Assembly (NCBI GenBank): GCA_021850555.1
Contig: JAJZLX010000159.1
Span: 1 to 15,862, forward strand
DNA: 15,862 nt
Source of the DNA: Pseudomonadota bacterium
GTDB lineage: Bacteria; Pseudomonadota; Gammaproteobacteria; Steroidobacterales; Steroidobacteraceae
Reading direction: 5' to 3'
Shown: piece after piece, positions 12,453-15,862 of the stretch
Numbering within the stretch: position 1 is the stretch's first letter
Layout: every line of letters starts with the position of its first letter
The notes under the pieces: generated by a model
What the model was told of the DNA's origin: nothing
Seen by the model: only the letters and a program-made list of their open reading frames with translations
Databases searched by the model: none
Program-made: the position numbers and the translations under genes

Positions 12453-15035
12453 ATGACCATCAGTTCGCTTCTCAGAGATTTCCGCAAGTGGGTGTCCCCG
12501 GATCCCCCGGATGCGACCCCCCTCACTGTCAGCGCGGCCCGCGCGCTTTCGCGTCGCGATAGCTTGAGCCGATTGCTCTCCTACCGGGACGTCGATGAGC
12601 GCTATCTTGTCACCCTCGATGACGGCGAGCGCTTCTCGATCGGCTTTGTGCTCGGCCTGAATCCGATGATGGTCGCGGGTCTCGATGCCGAGGCTCAGAT
12701 TGAGGCGGCGATCAACGCCTGCCCGCCAGACTCGGTGCTGCAGTTCGGCGTGATCTCGAGCCCGCAGATCCGTGGGTTTCTCGACGCGTGGGCGCAGTCT
12801 CGACTGACGAACGGCAACCCTTTGCTGAAACAAGTGGTGCAGCGCCGGCGCGAGTTCATGCTCGAGACCGCGACAGGCCCCTCACTGCTCGTGCGCTCGC
12901 GACTGCACCCGCGTCTGCTGCAGTGGTATTTGTCGGTCAGAGTCGCCTTCCGGGGGGATCCGACGAACACGGACGAAGTGAACTCCTTCATTGGACAAGT
13001 CGAAGATTTGCGCAATACGGTCAGTGGCGCGCTCAAGGCCGCGAGCATCGGCAACTGGAACATCCCGGAAGAAGGACTGCGGTTCCTGCTGCGCGAGCTG
13101 CTGAATCCTCACCTGTCCCCGGATGAGCGTGTTGCCACCGCCCAACCCATGGTTCCAATGCATCTCGATCTGGTCGATCGCAGCACGCGAGTCACCGTCG
13201 ATGACAAGGGGGTGCTCGGGTTCTCCGGCACGGAGGGTGAGCCTGAGGTGTTCGTGCGCTGTCTTACCACCGATGCCGCGCCGCGCGAGCTCGCCATCCC
13301 GGTCATGGATCGTGTGCTCGGCAAGCCGAGTTCCGACGAGCGCATTTCCTGCCCGTTCTGGGCGTACACGACCATTCACGTGCTCGACACCGACAAGGGT
13401 CAGGATAGTCTCGGGATGAAGCGAGCGGCACTTACCCGCCAGGCGAGTGCCGGCGGACAGTGGTTCCGCTCGATGATGTCGCACCTCAATGATCGCAAGG
13501 AAGACGTTGAGGCCATACTCGAGGAGATTCCAAAGGGTCACAAGCTGGTGCGCGCGTATGCAGGCGTGAACCTGTACTGCAATCGCGCGGAGATCAAGAC
13601 GCAGACCGAGTACGTGAAGGGCCTGTGGCGGAACACCGGGTTCCGCTTCTCCGAGGAGCCGTATATCGCGCTGCCGGTCTTTCTCGCATCGCTGCCGCTG
13701 CAGTACCAACCGGCCATGGACCCGCCCAATCACGGGCTGCAGCGCGCCTGGATGATGACTTCGGTCAATGCCGCGAGCATGGTGATGCTGCAGGGGGATT
13801 GGCAGGGAACTGGCCCTGAGTTCGGCGGTCCGCTGCTGCTGTCGCGCAAGGGTCGCCTCGCCTCGATCGATTTGCTGAAGACCGGTACGAACTACAACTT
13901 CGTCATCGTCGCACAGTCCGGTTCAGGAAAGAGCTTCCTCGCCAACGAACTCGTGTGCGATTTTCTCTCGAAGAACGGTATCGCGCGAGTGATCGATGTC
14001 GGCCGCTCCTATACCCGTTTTTGCGAAATCATGGGCGGGCAGAACATCGTGTTCGAGCGCGATCGGCCAATGAGCGTCAATCCGTTCTCCGGCATCTCGA
14101 GCGAGGAGGACCTCAACGAGCTGATGCCGATGCTGCAGGATCTCGTGAGACTGATGGCATATCCGCTCACCCCGGAAGACCAGACACCGGCGTTCGAGTA
14201 CAAGCTCATCTCCAAAGCGATCCGTGAGAGCTGGCTCGAGAAGCGCGAGGTGACCGAACTCAGCGACGTTGCGCACTGGCTCGAGCAGTTCGACGACGGA
14301 AAGAACCGCGGCAAAGACCTCGCGCTGCAGCTCGAGCAGTTCACGACCGGTCAGTACCGCAGGTGGTTCTCAGGCCCGCGCACGGTGTCCTTCGACAACC
14401 CGTTCGTCGTGGTCGAGCTCGAGGAACTGAAGGGCGATCCGATCCTCCAGGCGGTCGTGCTGCAGCTCGTGATGTACCAGATCACGACGGAGATGTATCT
14501 GTCCGATCGCGCGATCCCGAAAATGCTCCTCATCGACGAGGCCTGGGATCTGATGGGCGGGATCAAGACCGGACGGTTCATCGAGAGCGCGTTTCGCAGA
14601 GCCCGCAAATACGGAGGCATCGTGGGTGTGGCGACGCAGTCCTTCGAGGACTTCGAGAAATCGGACGCGGCGCGCGCGGCGATCAGCAACGCCGCCTGGC
14701 AACTGGTACTCGGGCAGCGGCCAGAATCGCTCCAGCACGCGGTCGATAAAAGACTGCTGATGGGCTCGGAGAATCTGATCGATTTGGTGCGCACGGTGCA
14801 CACCTCCAAAGACAAGGACTACTCGGAGCTCTTCGTGCGCTCGGAGAGCGGTATGGGGTTGTACAAATTCATCGTTGATCGTTGGTCGTACTACACGTTC
14901 ACATCGAACGCAAAGGATGTCACTCGGATCGATGCGCTGGTGCGTGAGGGCAAGACCCTTGTGGAGGCCATCGATATCCTGGCGAGCGCCGATCACGAGG
15001 CGATGTACGGTAGTAAGGGCCTGGAGGCGGCGTGA
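12453..15035 (+). CDS. traC: TraC-like (VirB4 family) pilus assembly ATPase
   Basis: ATG 12453 is preceded by GGAAGAG and lies 16 bases after traV. The 860-residue protein matches F TraC (875 aa) in size. The N-terminal half holds TraC landmarks (ALSRRDSLSRLLSYRDVD, FGVISSPQI, NPLLKQVVQRRREF). The C-terminal half is the RecA-like ATPase: Walker A AQSGSGKS (487-494), then FGGPLLL before it and SVNPFSGI after it, and Walker B MLLIDEAWDLMG with D695-E696, followed by FRRARKYGGIVGVATQSFEDF. ATP hydrolysis at the inner membrane drives pilin extraction and pilus assembly. All catalytic residues visible here are intact. No traR lies between traV and traC. Confidence 0.96.
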   Translation: MTISSLLRDFRKWVSPDPPDATPLTVSAARALSRRDSLSRLLSYRDVDERYLVTLDDGERFSIGFVLGLNPMMVAGLDAEAQIEAAINACPPDSVLQFGVISSPQIRGFLDAWAQSRLTNGNPLLKQVVQRRREFMLETATGPSLLVRSRLHPRLLQWYLSVRVAFRGDPTNTDEVNSFIGQVEDLRNTVSGALKAASIGNWNIPEEGLRFLLRELLNPHLSPDERVATAQPMVPMHLDLVDRSTRVTVDDKGVLGFSGTEGEPEVFVRCLTTDAAPRELAIPVMDRVLGKPSSDERISCPFWAYTTIHVLDTDKGQDSLGMKRAALTRQASAGGQWFRSMMSHLNDRKEDVEAILEEIPKGHKLVRAYAGVNLYCNRAEIKTQTEYVKGLWRNTGFRFSEEPYIALPVFLASLPLQYQPAMDPPNHGLQRAWMMTSVNAASMVMLQGDWQGTGPEFGGPLLLSRKGRLASIDLLKTGTNYNFVIVAQSGSGKSFLANELVCDFLSKNGIARVIDVGRSYTRFCEIMGGQNIVFERDRPMSVNPFSGISSEEDLNELMPMLQDLVRLMAYPLTPEDQTPAFEYKLISKAIRESWLEKREVTELSDVAHWLEQFDDGKNRGKDLALQLEQFTTGQYRRWFSGPRTVSFDNPFVVVELEELKGDPILQAVVLQLVMYQITTEMYLSDRAIPKMLLIDEAWDLMGGIKTGRFIESAFRRARKYGGIVGVATQSFEDFEKSDAARAAISNAAWQLVLGQRPESLQHAVDKRLLMGSENLIDLVRTVHTSKDKDYSELFVRSESGMGLYKFIVDRWSYYTFTSNAKDVTRIDALVREGKTLVEAIDILASADHEAMYGSKGLEAA

Positions 15036-15838
15036 TGTCTTCGATTACGACGATGGACGGGGTCGGTAGCGTAGAGGACGGCATCGGGAATGCCGGGATT
15101 GATACCGGTCTGCTACCGATCGAGGTGGGCCCGCCGGATGCTTCCCCTCGGCGAGCGCGGCCGCAGCGGGCGCCCTATGTGTTGCGCAAAGAGTCGGTTG
15201 AACCGAACAAATCTGAAACGACCGGGCAGGCGCACTCGGACGCGGTCGAGTCACCGGAGAGCCTCGAGTCAGGCCCCGACCCGCTCGTGACGGAAACGAC
15301 ACGCGAGGGCGCAGAACCGCCCGCACCGCCCGATAGCGGCGGCCCTGGGTGGGCGCCGCTTGTGGCCCAGGTGTTGGCCATTGCGCTTGTTTCCGCGTGC
15401 ATCACTCTCCTTGCACTGAAATTCAGTGGCTTGCTGAGGCCCGCGCAGGTGCGCGTCGTGACGTTCGATGTCCTGAAGTACGAGAACGCCGAGCGGGCCG
15501 CATCGATGAAAATGATGGGGCAGGGCGGCAGCGGTGCGGTCGCGCCGATGCTCTCGTATGTATCGAAGCGGTTACGCTCGGCAATCCGTCAGGCGGCCGG
15601 GCCCGGCACTCTCGTGGTGCTCAGCCAGGCCGTGGTGCAGGGCCAGACGCGTGATATCACCGACCAGGTGCTGAAGGATCTCGGGCTCCCAACTAATGTG
15701 CCGACCGCCGCTGCGATCAAACCGGTTGCGGTCGCTCCGAGCACGGTCGCTCCGCCGATAAAGACGAATGCGGGCAGTCCGCTCAGCCGGTTGATCAACG
15801 CCGGGGCGCACACGAAGGCCCCCTCGATCGTGCCGTGA
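15035..15838 (+). CDS. trbI: TrbI-like inner-membrane protein with long N-terminal extension
   Basis: ATG 15035 shares one base with the traC stop and follows GGAGG by seven bases; GTG 15032 is too close to it. After about 105 polar, Pro/Ser/Glu-rich residues comes a membrane span (about 108-130, LVAQVLAIALVSACITLLALKF), then a periplasmic segment VRVVTFDVLKYENAER..., LVVLSQAVVQGQTRDITDQVL that matches the pattern of F TrbI (VTFD..., VVLV..AVV.GA.DITD.I) in a gene placed directly after traC and before traW, as in F. At 267 residues it is twice the size of F TrbI (128 aa) because both ends are extended with low-complexity sequence. F TrbI affects pilus retraction; the function here is inferred. 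Confidence 0.82.
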   Translation: MSSITTMDGVGSVEDGIGNAGIDTGLLPIEVGPPDASPRRARPQRAPYVLRKESVEPNKSETTGQAHSDAVESPESLESGPDPLVTETTREGAEPPAPPDSGGPGWAPLVAQVLAIALVSACITLLALKFSGLLRPAQVRVVTFDVLKYENAERAASMKMMGQGGSGAVAPMLSYVSKRLRSAIRQAAGPGTLVVLSQAVVQGQTRDITDQVLKDLGLPTNVPTAAAIKPVAVAPSTVAPPIKTNAGSPLSRLINAGAHTKAPSIVP

Positions 15839-15862
15839 ATACGCGCACGAAATTCGGGCTCA
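15835..15862 (+). CDS. traW: Start of a further tra gene, probably traW (cut by the window)
   Basis: A GTG at 15835 overlaps the trbI stop as GTGA, the same coupling as at traA-traL, and the next eight codons (NTRTKFGL) look like the basic start of a signal peptide. traW, a secreted pilus assembly protein, follows trbI in F. Only nine codons are present, so the identity rests on gene order alone. Confidence 0.4.

Noticed and set aside
12882..13733. Minus-strand open frame of 283 codons within traC
   Set aside because: It is a shadow of the highly conserved TraC coding sequence; high G+C leaves long antisense frames open.
1..15862. CRISPR array, tRNA, rRNA, insertion sequence or attachment site
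   Set aside because: I looked for these because of the DinG gene and the mobile context, but saw no repeat-spacer array, no tRNA-like cloverleaf, no transposase and no terminal repeats.

Overview
The window (15,862 bases, roughly 60-65% G+C by eye) reads as part of a conjugative plasmid or integrative conjugative element from a proteobacterium, most likely a gammaproteobacterium. The main reason is the right half, which holds an F-type type IV secretion gene run in canonical order: pilin (traA), traL, traE, traK, traB, traV, traC, a trbI-like gene, and the first codons of what should be traW. Lipoprotein signals, Shine-Dalgarno sequences and rho-independent terminators are all of the Gram-negative kind. 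The host genus cannot be named from this sequence.

Layout, left to right. (1) 1-1152, minus: a large secreted lipoprotein that runs off the left edge. (2) 1335-1650, plus: two very small membrane proteins and a strong terminator. (3) 1693-2763, minus: a membrane-anchored DUF2726 protein and a small unrecognised protein, each with its own control region. (4) 2764-3430: no convincing protein gene, but a chain of at least seven short hairpins bounded by a promoter-like element on the minus strand and a terminator-like hairpin, best explained as a structured non-coding RNA. (5) 3431-5551, plus: a DinG-family iron-sulfur helicase with its terminator. (6) 5692-8170, plus: an operon of an unknown membrane-anchored protein, a DsbA-like thioredoxin-fold protein, an unknown protein, an SSB/OB-fold-like protein and a VirB1-like lytic transglycosylase. 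(7) 8247 to the right edge, plus: the tra operon, tightly packed with overlapping stops and starts.

How they fit together: the transglycosylase would open peptidoglycan, the DsbA-like protein would form disulfides in periplasmic transfer proteins, TraK/TraV/TraB form the envelope-spanning core, TraL/TraE/TraC assemble pilin into a pilus, and the SSB-like and DinG proteins act on DNA during transfer or replication.

The most interesting non-coding signal is a repeated control element. A 17-bp inverted repeat of the form TCCG-N9-CGGA (best copies at 1245-1261, 2255-2271 and 3341-3357, degenerate copies at 5587-5603 and 8180-8196, a doubtful one at 2812-2829) lies in front of essentially every transcription unit. 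A CTATAG/CTAGAG hexamer accompanies it, and three copies also share CAGG(A/T)CACTA downstream. This looks like one regulon controlled by one element-encoded regulator that is not in the window.
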